Made by a program: the position numbers and the translations under genes. Positions 10,424 through 24,400 of a stretch of 64,000 bases of DNA are shown here, piece after piece; the stretch's first letter is position 1; the number at the start of each line of letters is the position of its first letter. This DNA comes from Macropodus opercularis (taxonomy: Eukaryota > Chordata > Actinopteri > Anabantiformes > Osphronemidae), in the NCBI GenBank assembly GCA_030770545.1, contig CM061098.1, forward strand, positions 6,280,001-6,344,000. The letters run 5' to 3'. The notes beneath the pieces are model-generated. The model was given only the letters and a program-made list of their open reading frames with translations. It was not told the DNA's origin and did not search any database.

Positions 10424-11459
10424 ATGGAGCCCGGTTCCACAGAGGGAGGAGCTGAGGAGACGCTGCCTAAAAATCACCCAGCAGGTCCTGTAAGTGCTGA
10501 CATTAATTAGATTAATACCTCACTGGAGCTGACGCAGCAATTATCCACTAAGTTATTATTAACTCAGCAAATATAGGTCTATTGACAAATGACTCTGATG
10601 TTTTATACATGAAATGGCATTTTAATGGCACTCTGGAGTGTCCTGTGGCTCCTCTGGGATCTGTGATGCTGTGAGTCAGTGAGTAACATCTGGCTGTGAG
10701 AGTGACCCTCCAGCTCCGCTGTCTGCAGCTGCTGCTCCAAGCAGGAGGGTCTACTCACAGGAGGTCAGCTCTCCCAGTGAGTGCCAGAAAGGTCAGCAGC
10801 GGGTTTATAATTTGCAGAAACAGGGGACTGGACCATCAGTGTGTTTAACATGCAGAGCCCTCTCTGGCATTTCAGATTATCGGTCAAACTCGGATCAGAA
10901 GGCATGACATTTTTTTCCCTGTGATTTGAAAAAAGACAATAGATTGACTGCAGACCTCAGCAAATCAGAATATGTGTGGTGAGGGCCTTTTCTCTTCTTC
11001 TTCTTTCCACCAGCCTCCTAAAGTAATACTCAAACATGGCCAAGAGCTGGAGGAAGAGCAGGAGGAGTTGGCTGAGCACCAGCCTCTAGAGCAGGAGGAC
11101 CTGAACTTCGAGAGATGGAAGCGCAGGCCGTTACCCAAGAGGACGCTCCACCAGAAAATAGACGACTTGAAGAAATACCTGTGGAATGCAGAGACCAACG
11201 AATTCATGGGTCGCTCTGGAAAGAGCTGGAGTGAGTTGATGAAAGAGAAGTTCTGTGTGGTTTGCTTATGGAGGGGATGCTTGTATTACAGCAGACGTGC
11301 TTTAATTTGTTGAGCATGTGTCATATAATTGAAGATGTCAGTAATAATACTAGACAAGCGTAAGAGCAGATATGTTTGTTGAAATGTCTTTTAAAGATGC
11401 ATTCAGGGTAGTTTAAGGGTGAGAAAAGTCTCTGCAGTCCAGTGACTCTACTCACTGTG

Positions 11460-11539
<80 letters not shown>

Positions 11540-14287
11540 ATGTGCGGGTGTGTGTGTGTGTGTCCCCTCATGCTCAATGTTTATATAGGTGCATGGACAA
11601 TTCAGAGTGTCCCGACAAAAACAGACTGCCTGGGGACGTATCCCCAGCGGGAGAGCTATGTTCCAGGCCTCGCATTGGCCAGGAATCACATTCCTCTACA
11701 TCTTACCATGCTCTCCACCGACTCTTTCCCAAAGCCTTTGCGACCTCATCTCTGAACTTAACAGAGATTGCAGTAGAACACGTAGAGATGCTCTTGTATA
11801 TTTTTCTACAGAGCTGACTGCCAAACTGGGCCTCGGCTGCAGGCAGACCTTCTTGGCAGAAGTGTGTTTTTGGCTGGAGTTTGCCGAGTCAATGGTGATG
11901 GAGCAGCCTCTTGGTATTCCAGGGTAGTTACTATGTGACGCTGGTGAGCCCCCTCCCTCAGCTCCATGCTACACAATAGCAAACATGATCCTAGTGGTGT
12001 GTCCACTTCTTGCGTAGTCTGCAATGCTGGACCCCAGGCAGTGCTGAGAGCTCATTTCAGCTGCATAACCAGTGTGTGCACACTTGTGGAGGAGAGGGGC
12101 CCATGTGTCTGCTTAAGAAGGCCCCTGAGTTGAAGTCTGTGCTGTGTGTTCTGTGAGACGAGTGTGCAACAGAGGACACAATACCAGAGTGGGGTGATTG
12201 GGGCTCCTTGGAGCTGGCTGGGCCTCTATGGCTGCAAAAGACCTTCACTACGATGGCAACCGGAGGTTCACAGTGTTCCTGAGTGAAAGGACAGCTGGGA
12301 GAATTCTCACTGAGCTCAAACAGAAAAGCCTTTGTGGCTCCGGGGATGCAAGGCTGGCTGCAGTTAGTCCCCTGTGAAATTGCCCCGCAAAGCAAAAGCC
12401 ATTTAATTTAGGACACGTTTAGCTTGATTAGTTGCTAATGGAGCGTTGATTGTTCTCAGGCTTTCTTTGCGACAGGCTCCTCAGCTCAGTTCAGTGGATT
12501 TTATATAAAAATGACTGCAGTTATGTGGAGGAGGGGGCCATGCTGTTGTATGAGTAAACAAATTAGTGACCATTATGGTCAAGGACAGTAGCTCAGCTCC
12601 AGAAAGACTACACAGTCTGAGCAGAACCGGAAAATGTTTAGACTTCATTATTTTTCTCCAGTCGGATCAGAGACAGGATTTGTTCAGTTGTGTAGCGTTA
12701 CATAAGACTCTTGCACCAGAAATAATTATTCTAATAACATCTTTTACTTTTCTTTTTTAGGCCTCATCCTTCTCTTCTACGCTGCACTTTATTTGTTTCT
12801 TGCAGCCATGTTTGGTGGTTGTATTTTTTGCCTCATGTGGTCTATTAGTCCCTACCATCCGACCTACAATGACAGAGTGATGCCACCAGGTAAATACATC
12901 CCCAGTCTCTACTCCTTCACTTCACCCTCATGTCTTCGTGTCTGCTCTATGTGTCTGTGTCTCCACCGACAGGTATGACGATGGCCCCACATCTGGAAGG
13001 CCACGACATCGCCTTCAACGCCTCTGATCGCAAATCTTGGAAGAAGTACGCCAGGTCTATGGATGAATATCTAAGACGTGAGTCAGGAGTGGTCGTCTTA
13101 AATGTTAGTGGTAGGGGGCAGGCATGGAGTGAGTTAATCCTTAACTTCGCTACCTTTGTCCCATTTTTCCATTTGAATTTTGCAGGGCATGCTGGGAAGG
13201 GAAACCTCTTTGTGAGCAGAGTGTAGCCATTCAATGCTTTTTTTTTCACACCCCTCTTTTGTCAAGCTTCCTTAATCAGAGGCCTGAGTCTGTCTGTTGC
13301 AAAGCGTTTTGTATGCCCCAGTCTCTCATTCTCCCACTTCTCCCCTCTGCTTCCTTCTCCCTGCTCTCCGTTTCCAGCGTATAACGATGCCGCTCAGGAG
13401 AGGAAGAATATTCCCTGCTCACAGGACAGATACTTTATGCAGGACAACTTGGATGAGAGTGCCGAGCGGAAAGCGTGTCAGTTTAAGAGGTCCTCGTTGG
13501 GGGAGTGTTCGGGACTGCAAGACCCCACCTATGGCTATAATGTGGGAAAGCCATGCATCCTGCTTAGAATGAACCGGGTACGTTGAGAGGAGACCTGTTC
13601 AACATAAGCACGAACAATGAGGGCAAACAGTGTGTTACTCTGACATCTTGTGGCCATTGCATGGAGCAGCTAAAGATATGAGATGTCTACTGTACATGTA
13701 TGCTAACACATTCAGTGGTAACTGTATGCAGATATTTTTGTGTATTAAGCTTGAACAACAACATTGTTTGTTGCTGTTTTTGCTCAATAGATCCTTGGAT
13801 ACTTACCTGGCCAGGGCAAACCAATAAATGTGACCTGTGGAGTCAAGGTACAGCCTCCTTTTCACTAAGAAGGAATATGTAAGTTCATCGTGTCGTGTTG
13901 ACGTCATAGTAGTGACGTACTAGTGTTTTGTGTGTGTTTTTAGAGAGGACCACCAGAGGCTTTGGGAGAAATTCAGTTTCTCCCTAAAAGCATTTTTGAC
14001 ATGAAGTACTACCCATACTATGGAAAGCTCAGACATGTAAGTGAAGGCTTCATTACTGTGGAGACCTGCTGTCTAGTATAACGCTGCTTGTTTTGTTCTG
14101 ATTGTCCGTGTCTCCTCTGCCTCAGGTAAACTACTCCTCTCCGGTGGTGGCTGTACGTTTTCTAGGAGTGCAGAGCGCCACCGCGATCACAGTGCAATGC
14201 AAACTGAATGGAAAAGGGATCATCAACGATTCGCCCACCGACCGCTACCTGGGCAGCGTCACCTTCTCCTTGGAGGTCGGAGCGTAA
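10424..14287 (+). CDS. atp1b4: ATPase Na+/K+ transporting subunit beta 4 (beta-m)
   Basis: Eight coding exons: 10424-10489, 11014-11230, 12761-12889, 12973-13077, 13378-13577, 13791-13847, 13944-14036, 14126-14287, giving 342 residues. This is a type II membrane protein of the X,K-ATPase beta family. The cytoplasmic N-terminus is moderately acidic (ELEEEQEELAEHQPLEQED). Next come the family signature RTLHQKIDDLKKYLWN and one membrane segment around residues 96-120 (LILLFYAALYLFLAAMFGG). The ectodomain has six cysteines (IPCSQ, KACQF, GECSG, KPCIL, VTCGV, VQCKL) for three disulfides and N-glycosylation sites such as NAS, NVT and NYS. In non-mammals beta-m pairs with a Na,K-ATPase alpha chain; in placental mammals it became a nuclear-envelope protein. 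A polyadenylation signal is at 14967-14972. Neighbour order with lamp2 matches human Xq24. Confidence 0.96.
11461..11540. repeat. (GT)n microsatellite
   Basis: About 76 bp of TG/GT dinucleotide in atp1b4 intron 2, continuing as interrupted GTGTG to about 11564. Confidence 0.95.
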
Positions 14288-16743
14288 GGCGGAGGCCAGC
14301 AGGATGCTTCAGTAACCATGTGGCAGGAAGTTGTACAAGTAAAAAATGATGTTGAACCATTGTTTTCCATTAAATATGTGATTTCCCTTCCCTCACCTTT
14401 CACTTTAATATCATCTTCTGCTGTGAAATTCCTCGTGTTGTTGTCGTACCTTGAGTGTGCTACTGGCACCTGCACCCACAACATTCAGTGCTGAGCACAG
14501 GACGAGTGCCTGGAGCGAGTCATCAATTCAGATCCTGATATTTTGTAATGAATAGTGAGATTAATCAAACTAAATTACACTCTGCCCAATACTTAGCATT
14601 TCTGGCTATGCAAATCAAATTATGACTTAAAACATTAAATAGTGATTAGAAGTATTGTTTGTCACGTTAGATAGTTTTGTTGGAACATTTCCTTTGGCAA
14701 AAGCGTACTAATTTGTCTTGAATTGTATTTTTCAAACTTGTATATTATAAGAATTCAAAGAAGTATCTTGCAAACACTGAAAGCAGGACTTGTACTGTAC
14801 TTACACAGTAAACAAAAATATAATAAATGACTGCAAATAGATGATTACTATATTTTTATTGAATAGAGCAGAATTATACATTTATGATAAAGTACCACAA
14901 GCCACATCTCGCGTCCTTTTGTAAAAACATTTGCTTCTGAAAATGAAATACTACACAAGACTGATCAATAAAGAGACATCTGTACTGTGAAATAGTTTGT
15001 GAAATGTCTTGTACCATTTTAAAAAGTATAACTATTTGGTTAGTATTAACCCTGCTTGAACTGTGCTACTAAACCTGGTGTCAATGCTGTATTTATTCCC
15101 ATTATAGGTCTTATAATAAATACAATGTTCTGATATATACTGTTAGTTTTCTTCCACGTGGGACTAATACATCAACTGTATTCACTGTCCACTTTATTAG
15201 GTACAGTCAGTTCTACTATTACAAGATTAAATCTCAGTTTTTAAGCTGTCAGAAAGCTGATAACTCTACTATATGTGTATTTTATTTTTTTAGTATAAGT
15301 AAGCTTGTAAACTTGTGAACATACAGTACGCAGACCACGTGACAGGTGGAAGGTAAGTGAGCTACTTTTGATTAAAAAAAAGAAGGTTTGAAGGACAAGA
15401 ACAATAAGTTACATTATAGGCAGTAAAGCGCATTTAAACGAGTAAAAGGTCCACATGAGCGACCTCAGGCTCAACGTGCCTGCTGTGACAGTCATGCCTC
15501 TGTGAACCATTACAGGTTATAAAAAGCCTCTCGCTGGTCAAAGTTGAACAAGGTAAACTATGGGCTCCTTCAAATTAAATCAGTAACAGTAACCTTTACA
15601 TGAGACTCACTGCTCCTGTTCTGCAACTTCTCAATTAAAGCAAACGCTGAAAAACCACAGTGATACGAAACAAGAACAAAACTTTATTGAATTTGTAACA
15701 AGCTCATCAAGTCACATTCTTCATCAGACGGAGACAAGCTTCAAGCTAGTAAGTCAGAAGTGCACAACAGAAAGGCACGAACCTGTCGGGAGTCTTCTAA
15801 TGTACACAACTGATGATCACATACATGACACGACGTAACTCTGAATCATTCCTCACATAAACAGCTTCTGCTGTCGAGGTCGCATTAATAATTGAAAAGT
15901 TGTGCACGGATCATAGTTAATCAATATTTAGTGCAGAGTAAACGATTGTGTATGTGTGGGATTAAATTTAAACCAGAGCCGACACTCGCAACCTAAAAGC
16001 ATCTGCATCATTTTCAACTTTCAGGAACAACATAAGATTATAATTGACACTAGAATTAAAACATTACACTCAAATGTAAATCTCAAGGATAAGTGAACAG
16101 TAAAAAAAAATCTACACATCACCACAAAAGCTGGTCCCAACGCTGGTAGTGTCTTATGTTAATGTCCCTTTTGATCAAGCTACCATCAATGTGCATCAGT
16201 TTCATTCTGCTGTTATTAAATGTTAAAGAAAACAAAGACTCGTACTGTAGGAATATGAAAGAATAACCATGGATCTACCATCTTCGCTTGCTCGTACATT
16301 CACTTCATCAAAAACGTCCTTTATTCTATACAAGAGAGTAATTTACACATATACTATTATACAGCACAGAAGGTGAGACAGAAAAAGCCTCTCTGGGGTG
16401 GGAGGAGGTGGGCGGCTACTTACAGCCAGAATATTTGAACATGCAATCTATAATCAAATGATGCAATATCGATTATAAATGTTTGGTACTTGATTCAGTC
16501 ATTAACATCAAAGCAAAACAAAGGAAACCACTGGTGAGGTTGCTGGGATCAATTTTAGAGTGGGTACAAGAAATAAGCTGAATGTTGCTTTTGTTTTTGG
16601 GAGATGCTGCCTCACAGGAAATGGGGGGGAAGCATAAATTTGGGATGTTTTGATGCGTTGACTGGCAGGGGAGGGAGTAGGAAGGTGCTATTAAGGGCTG
16701 TGATGGTGGAGAAGGTTTAATAAGCAGAAGTAGCTGAGCCGGA
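14288..16743. other. Convergent 3' UTRs of atp1b4 and lamp2
   Basis: The interval lies between two convergent stop codons. AATAAA at 14967-14972 fits the end of atp1b4. TTTATT at 15683-15688 (AATAAA on the minus strand) fits the end of the lamp2 C-type transcript about 1 kb after its stop. No other gene is seen. Confidence 0.6.
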
Positions 16744-16886
16744 TTATACAGACTGGTAGCCAGTGCGACTCTTCCTCCGGCCAATCAGGTAAGAGATAAG
16801 CACAAGGATGATTAAGAAGCTGAGCGCCACGCCCACTGCAATGGGCACCAAAAAGCTCAAATCAGAGTCCAGGAAGCATTCCTCAG
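16744..16886 (-). CDS. lamp2: lamp2 last exon, C-type tail
   Basis: Third last exon. It encodes EECFLDSDLSFLVPIAVG, the membrane segment and the tail GRRKSRTGYQSV, which is the C-type tail as I recall it from mammals. Its membrane-proximal part resembles the A exon closely (FLVPIAVGVAL in both), suggesting exon duplication. Confidence 0.93.
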
Positions 16887-19567
16887 CTGACAGACAGAAA
16901 GAGGAAACAGGACAGCAGGTTAGTGGTTTAGTCAGCAGAAAACACCACGCACTAAAAAGGACGCAATGGGTTAGAGGAAGAGGGACAGTAGCCAGAAAGG
17001 AGATCTGACAAAAACTGGAACCAACCATGTAAACACATAGATCAGAGGAAAAGATTAGACACCACAAAGACACCAACAGATCACTCCAAAGAATATTAGT
17101 GCCTTTTATATGAATTTTGAGCAAAACAAAAACTCTTAAAAGGAATAGGCCAATATTCTGGGAAGTAATTTCCTGTCTTGATACCTCTCTCAAAATCTCT
17201 TAATTTAGCTTCATAAGAACAAAACCTGGACACCAGTACCTTTAAAGTAAAGGTTATATTTAAGATGGACTAAATCTAAAGTTTAAATGTTACACATAAC
17301 GCTGTAGAGATGCTGGTAGGACAATTGTTAGTCCTGGCTACTTCTTTTCCTGCATTTTCCATTTTTATATACTAGCGTCAGACTCTATCTTTACAGTTGT
17401 GCTAAAATACGGACCCATTCCTTTAGGAGTTACTGTCTGGCAGTCACCATCACCGAACACTACATCAAAACATCAATCCAACACATGGTTAACAGTTAGT
17501 CAAAGGCAGCGATTCACCAGATATCCTTGTTATAGCATCACGACATTAACTAGAAAGATTCGTAGCCAGTGGCCATGTTTCTCTTTCTTCCGATGAAATA
17601 GGCCAGCAGAACGATAAGAATGAGAACAATCAGGGCAACTCCAACAGCTATGGGGACAAGGAAGCTCTCTGCATCGCCTTGGCAATCCTCAGCTAGACGG
17701 GAGTGAAGAGAGCAAAGGGGTGAATGTCATAGGAAAAAAAGAATAGTTACTACACGAGCAGCAGAAAAAAAAAAAAAAAAAAAAGAGGGAGCCCACTAAC
17801 CAAGTGCATGGAGAACTTTAAGGTGATTGAGTTTCACAAAAAAAATAAACAGTCATGTGTCCAAGACAGAAATTACTTTTTATTTGCATAATCTTCACAT
17901 AATAAAGAGCCTCACTTCAGCCTCACACAGATTGAAATCCAATTTAACGCAGCGAACAGTGGGAGAATGGAGATGCAATCACAACATATATCTACTGTTA
18001 ACAAGATGGTCTTACAGTAAAATTCCCTTTGCTGAACATGTCTGTGTCTCAACTAGCAAAGGAGAATTATGAAAAGTTAGACTATTTCATGTTTTAAGCA
18101 AGGCACACAAACTAGTTAAGATCAAGGGACTTAGACACATCACAATTATGCCTGTGCTGCAAAACCATCTGTATAAAGGCAACTGTGTGTGCAAAGCCGA
18201 GATACAGAAAACAGCAACAACCACAAACCTAGAGTCATATTTGATGCAGAGCTAGTTTTACAAACTCACACGTACATTGTCCTGGAAGCAGACTTTGAGT
18301 ATATTAAAATTGCATGTAGACGTCTTATTTCCAAACGAGTCTACATAATACCACCACTAATGTGTTAGACCAGCACACAACACTCTGCCACAACAATTTA
18401 CAGAAATTACCATGTGCCACATTTTCTGTTATAAAAATATCCTTTTTGGGTCTCATCTGTTTACCTGACACTGCTTCCCTCCGACCTGCACTAACTCCCT
18501 GAAGCCTTTATGGTTCTTTCTTAACTGTGACCATTCCCTGCATGGAGGAGACAGGAGACTGTCAGTTTCTCCAGTGAGGCAAATCAGAATGTGACGGCAG
18601 CAGACAGAGACAGCCCTGAACAGGCGCGGCAGGCAGCTGACATCAAACAGCTTCTTAGGAACCAGAATTTTTTTTTGTGCGCAAAAGCAGGACAATAAGT
18701 CTGATGTCGCTCACATGTCTGTACACAAACTATGAGGCTACAGCCAGCAGAAGCTTAGATAACTAGGTACTGGTTCTTCACTTTTAGAGAGAACCAGGAT
18801 TGAAGCGCATGTTTCCAGCATCTGTGCTAAGCTATTAGTTTTAACTTCATATTTAACAAACGTGACGTACACAGTCTCAGCAAAAAAGCTAAATACAGAC
18901 TGCTCTTAGTGCATTAACGCCTAAATATCCTTGTTTCAGGACTGTCTGTGCTGCTGAAAGTGAATATCTATAACAGCACTATCCCTTTTGTTAACCTAAT
19001 GCCAAACTTTTCATTTTCCAGCTGAAACATGTGCAAATATAAACCATACATTTACAACAGCGAGCATTTCGACATGGGAGAGCAGGAAAAGTACAGGTGC
19101 ATTTATTACCACTAACCAAGGGCTCGTACTCTGATGGCAGCGAGCGCCTCTTAATGGCAGTTCCACAAGGGCTTTTACTGCTCCACCTGCATGTAAATGC
19201 CTTGCATAAAAACGTCTATTAAGTTAAGTTTAACAACTGATTGATTGAAGCCACATAATCAATTACTTGGACATTTCTCCTGCTCTACAGGGAGCAAACA
19301 CAGACTAAAGCATATTTCCTATGTCAGTTTTCCTAATGGACTAGAGCATCACTCTTATTAATGAATGTCTGGAGAAGGAAGCTGCTACTTTTCTTTGATT
19401 TTGTAAGGAATTTTTGCTTCAGTGCTGTGAACACAATAGTTTTAAATCTCTCAGTGTAAATTAATCTGAGAATGAAGAGTTGAAACAAAGAAAAAATGCA
19501 CAAAGACAAAAAAAAGGGGGTGTGATCAAGGGGAATGTTTCTAGAGCAAATGCAGGATCCAAAAAAC

Positions 19568-19606
<39 letters not shown>

Positions 19607-21396
19607 TCATTTTAGTCACCGTTAATGTTTAACTCCAGCTGTATCATCATCCGTCTTTCCAGGGCTTACGAAAGAAAGTTTTGGGGAGTTTGCATTTGCT
19701 CATCAATAAAAGAAAAACAAAACAACAAAAGGGAAACAAACATTGGGGGTAGACAAGTTTGGTCCTCGACAGTAACACCAAACCCTCCGTCTATACATGG
19801 AGTTTACTCTGGTTTTTGGGGGAGGGAGGGGCCCTGTGCACAATTCATGTCTCAAAATCTTCAATATCACCAGATACTGAAATCTCATTTTCTGGCAAGG
19901 TTTATTTTGGATTTTAACTTTAACGCTTTTGCCAATTAAACACATGCATTAAACCCAAGGACCATGCTTGAGAGTCCCACAGTATTTCAGGTTGATTTAA
20001 AGGGTTTGGTATCCAACATAAGTCTTTCTTCGACCAATCACGTAAGCGATCACTACAACGAGAATCAAGCCAGCCAGAACAGCGCCAACAATGATTGGGA
20101 TTAAGATGCTGGCGTCATCCATTGAACATTCCTGGGCTGCAGATAAAAAGAAAGTCAGTCAACAGGTGTAATAGTGATTTTTCTTTGATCAACAACAAAT
20201 GGTGAGTGATGAGACTTACGCAGCAGAACATGAGTATCTATAAAAACAACACTGAATAACCTCCTTTTAAAAAAATCTTTGGTGATAGATTAGAGTTGAT
20301 GCACTTATACAAATGAAGAGATTTGGTGAGGGATCACTCAGGTCAGTGCAAGGCATGAGATTAAACCTGGAAAGTTGTGACTGTTCAACAAAATCTGGTG
20401 AGGTGCAAAAATACATCTTCAGAATTAAATTGATAGTGATTTCACTAGTGAGATGAAACACAGTAACATCTCATCACACCTCTACAAATAAACCTGTCAA
20501 TGTATGTATTCTCAAAAACACAGTCTAATTCCACTATGAACGAGTATTAGTATTCTACTAATTGATCCTCTTGACATGGCAAAATCATCTTCCATTTCGT
20601 TTTCTACCGTCATGAGCTAGAAGCAAACCTCAATCAGGACCATGTCAATTGTGTGTGGAGTCATTTGAAAGAGAATAAGAGAAACCTACCTGTGCTGAAA
20701 ACACCTTTCTGAACATTAAAGGGCTGCACTTGTAGGTTGAAGGTGTAGAGGCTGAGGTTGTTGGCAATGGTGTAGTTCTGCTCCTTGTTACACATGTAGG
20801 AGCTCCCGACAGCAGCCTGCCACAGACTGAGGTTGGTGTTGGAAAACGATGCATCTTAAAAGAGAACACACATGTAAAGGAATCAACATCAGCTGGCTTT
20901 TAATGTGGTGCCCTGGGATACAGGTATAGATGGGATTCTTCTAATTACCATGAACGGTGACATTGAAAACATGTAGGCTGAATTTCTTGGTGTCCTGTTA
21001 AAAAAGGCACAGAAGAAGAACATATGAACACAGGGAATTTATTTCTAATAACATTGTACTCACAGCTGTACAAATTGATCCTGGGGTAATCCACCTCTAT
21101 CACACTTGACAGTGCAGGCCAAGATGTATCCCATATATGGAAACCAAAGGTGGTGAAGCACTGAACTCATGCAATATTAAGCAAATCTCTACATTTCAAG
21201 CAAATAAGGGGACAATTCACCACTTACACTGAGGAAGATGAATGTGATGTTGAGGTCACTCGACACCAACATCAACTCAGTAACGTTGGTTCCACACGAT
21301 CCAGAAAACTGGGTTCTGTTGGGCTCAAGGTTCATCTCCTGATATTTCTATACCAGAGAGAAAATTAAATGAGCAATAGCTCATCATATCCTATAT

Positions 21397-21453
<57 letters not shown>

Positions 21454-24400
21454 AGAACATTACAGGATTACTTTGGTATTAGTTTGTTGCTTTTGAATGT
21501 ACCTGTCCTTGCCTGAAACCAATTCGCAGCCCTAAGTTGGCCAACAGACAGACTGTGTCATTGGCGTCCTTGATGTTGTACTTTCCAGTGGTGGGTGTGG
21601 GAAGGGTTGGGGTCGGGGTGGTGGTTGGAGGAGGAGTGGGAGTGGAAGTGGGAGTGGAGTTTGTGACGTGAGTGGTAGGGCTAACTGTTGTTGTGGGTAC
21701 ATCAGCCCTACAAGATGTTACTGTGGAAGAAGAAAACAGAAACCACAGCATGAGAAGAAATTGTGCAAAATCCTGGAGGCAGGATAAGACGTGAAGCTAG
21801 ATCTGCACTTACTGTTTTCACTCCTGCTGCCATTACTGACAAAAGCTTGTATGAGCACATTTGACAGTGTCATGTTGACCAGATCATGCTGAATCAAGTC
21901 TTCACTCTGGCACGAGTAGCAGGTGTTCAAGCCTACATCTGTAATCTGAGACTTCACCGTCACAGATTCGGTCCCTAAAACACATTCAAATCCCACTTAC
22001 AGTGCTGTGGGCTTTTCCCATTTTAGTGTGTGTGTTGTGAGGTCTACAACTTACCATTTGAGGAAGAACCTGGAAAATAAACTGAATCACTGAGATTGTA
22101 GGCAAAGGTGATGGCGTCTGCCTGGTAGTTTTTTCCGGTTAAAGTGAAGTTCACCGTCCAGGAGTTTCCAGCTCCAAAGAGGAGTTTCAGAATTGAGCTT
22201 GTGTTGTCACATTTGCTTCCAACATTTGTGGCATTTTCCGGAAGCATAAATGTATTGTGTTTACCCTGTAAGAGAAGAGAGCGTAACCTTAAATATAAGT
22301 ATATTAGGTGGCTTTAAACTTCTCACAGGCCTGTAAGACAATGAATGTGAAAAACAATAATACTAATAATAATAATAAAAAAAAAAGGTAAACCAGTTAG
22401 TTGCGAACAGTAAGAGCAGGTTTTAGCACTGTTTACAATTTACTGTATTTTTTCTTCACAAACACACGACATGAAGTGTGATACAATGTTCACAAATATT
22501 GAACAATATTTCTCCATCTAAAGTTGAGGTCTGGGTTTTGAATGCAATGATTAGGGTCATGATCACTGTCATTTGAGCTTCAATGAGCTTGCCCACATTT
22601 ATCCACAGTACTAGATTGAGATTCTACTTTTCTACTCTCCCTTCAATATAAAAAAAACAACATAACAACTGCAGGATATGCACCAGGAAAACCAACTAGC
22701 AGAAACGCTGAATCGCACAAATCTAATTGTTTTGTGGGGAATCTTCTTGTTTCCCTGTTCCATGGTGACATGTACTTCCTCTGTCCAGCAGTCACACAGT
22801 GTGTGGGCTGATAAGAATGGAGCCTTCTGTTGCTTTAACTTTACAAGCATTCTGTGTAGGGTAACTGAACCATATAATCATAGCAGAACTCACCTTCCCT
22901 ATGCCTACGTCATACGAGACAGAGAAGTTGATCGTCAGATTGGCGTAGAGGCACAACTTCCCCCCCTTGTCTGTGACATTCACCTCAATGCCACGTGAGA
23001 GCTGGAACACTGCAAAGAAAATGATTTGCATACACAGCAATTTCTATTGTAATGTTATGTCTACTATAATATAGGGCAAACCATTAGAGCAAATGACATT
23101 CATAATTCATATGAAGACTGTCCCAGTGTGATCACTAGTCTCATTATGATGTGATCTCAATATTATATCCCACAGATACTTAAAACCTGTAGAAAATTAA
23201 TTTTGCTTTATCTTATTCATATTAGAAATACTGGACATCAAACAAGAACTAATTTGACAAGTGACATGAGGAGACTCAACATATACTGTATCTTGGTCAT
23301 TCTGGACCTTTAAAAGTGCTCGAGGAAACGATATAATTCCACTCAATTGTAAACCATGGTGCATTCAGATAAATTCGGCCTATGTTAACCCACGGGTACC
23401 AACTTATTAAGCACCTGGCTCAAACTCTCACAGATACAACTGTATCTGGTTAGGTACAACAATCTGGTTGTGCTTCTTTCCTTTTAAATACTGAATTAGT
23501 GCCTTGTGATCTTACGCTACTGTGGATTTTATCATTACAGACCATATAAAACCCTTACAGAGCCCTAATCCCTTTCTAGGACAGTGGGTCATTGCACACT
23601 CACTACTAGCAGTCTCCATCGACTGGAAACAGAAGTGCAAATTGACGATGATGGTAAAGATAATGTGATAATTAAAGGGTCATGGTTCTTGGAATAACCC
23701 AAGTTGTCAACTGACAGCAACGTTTTATTCCCAGTGGTTTTCTTCGTTTCCTTCGCTCAGCAGAGGTGGAACAAGTACTCTGATCGTGTTATTCAGTAAA
23801 AAGCATCACTGCAGTTAACTAGGTCAGGCTAAATGCAGTTAAACTAGGTAATGCCTACACTGGCCTCTCACAAGACAGCAAATGCTTTGAGTTAGACTTT
23901 AAAAACGCTCAGTTTAAATAAATCTGGTCTTGTTTGTATAGGAATCGTCAGCCTTTAAAGGTTACGTGTTCATTATTTGATGTTTTCGACAAAACAGGTT
24001 AGCTACTTGAAAATCACACTTTGTTAGCCACACTCATGTCGTTTTAGCTGTACTGTCACGTGCCTACTTAGCTACTGTAAACCTTTAGCCGCCGCTAATG
24101 CTAACTGCTTTTGCCAGAAATCGTTGTGTTACATTTCATGTGGCGCCAACGATGCCACCACAAATCTTACATTATTAATCACCGGCATTGGACGTGTAGC
24201 GTCAAGTTGCTGCAGGTTTAAACCTGTCGGTCTCCGTTTCCCCCCCCAATAACGCTAAAGCTTCGTTCAACTTCAGCTTTCAAAACAAGAGTTATGGTAG
24301 CAGCATGCTAACGGCTAATTCGGTTACCTAAACAACACAGTGGTAGTTAAGGTTACATGATAAAACGCTGGCTTGACAGCTACTTTAGGGGCAGGGTTTG

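Noticed and set aside
21708..21709. Alternative acceptor (TAG before GGCTGATG) for lamp2 exon 5
   Set aside because: It would break the reading frame and drop a conserved Cys; the acceptor at 21721-21722 keeps both.
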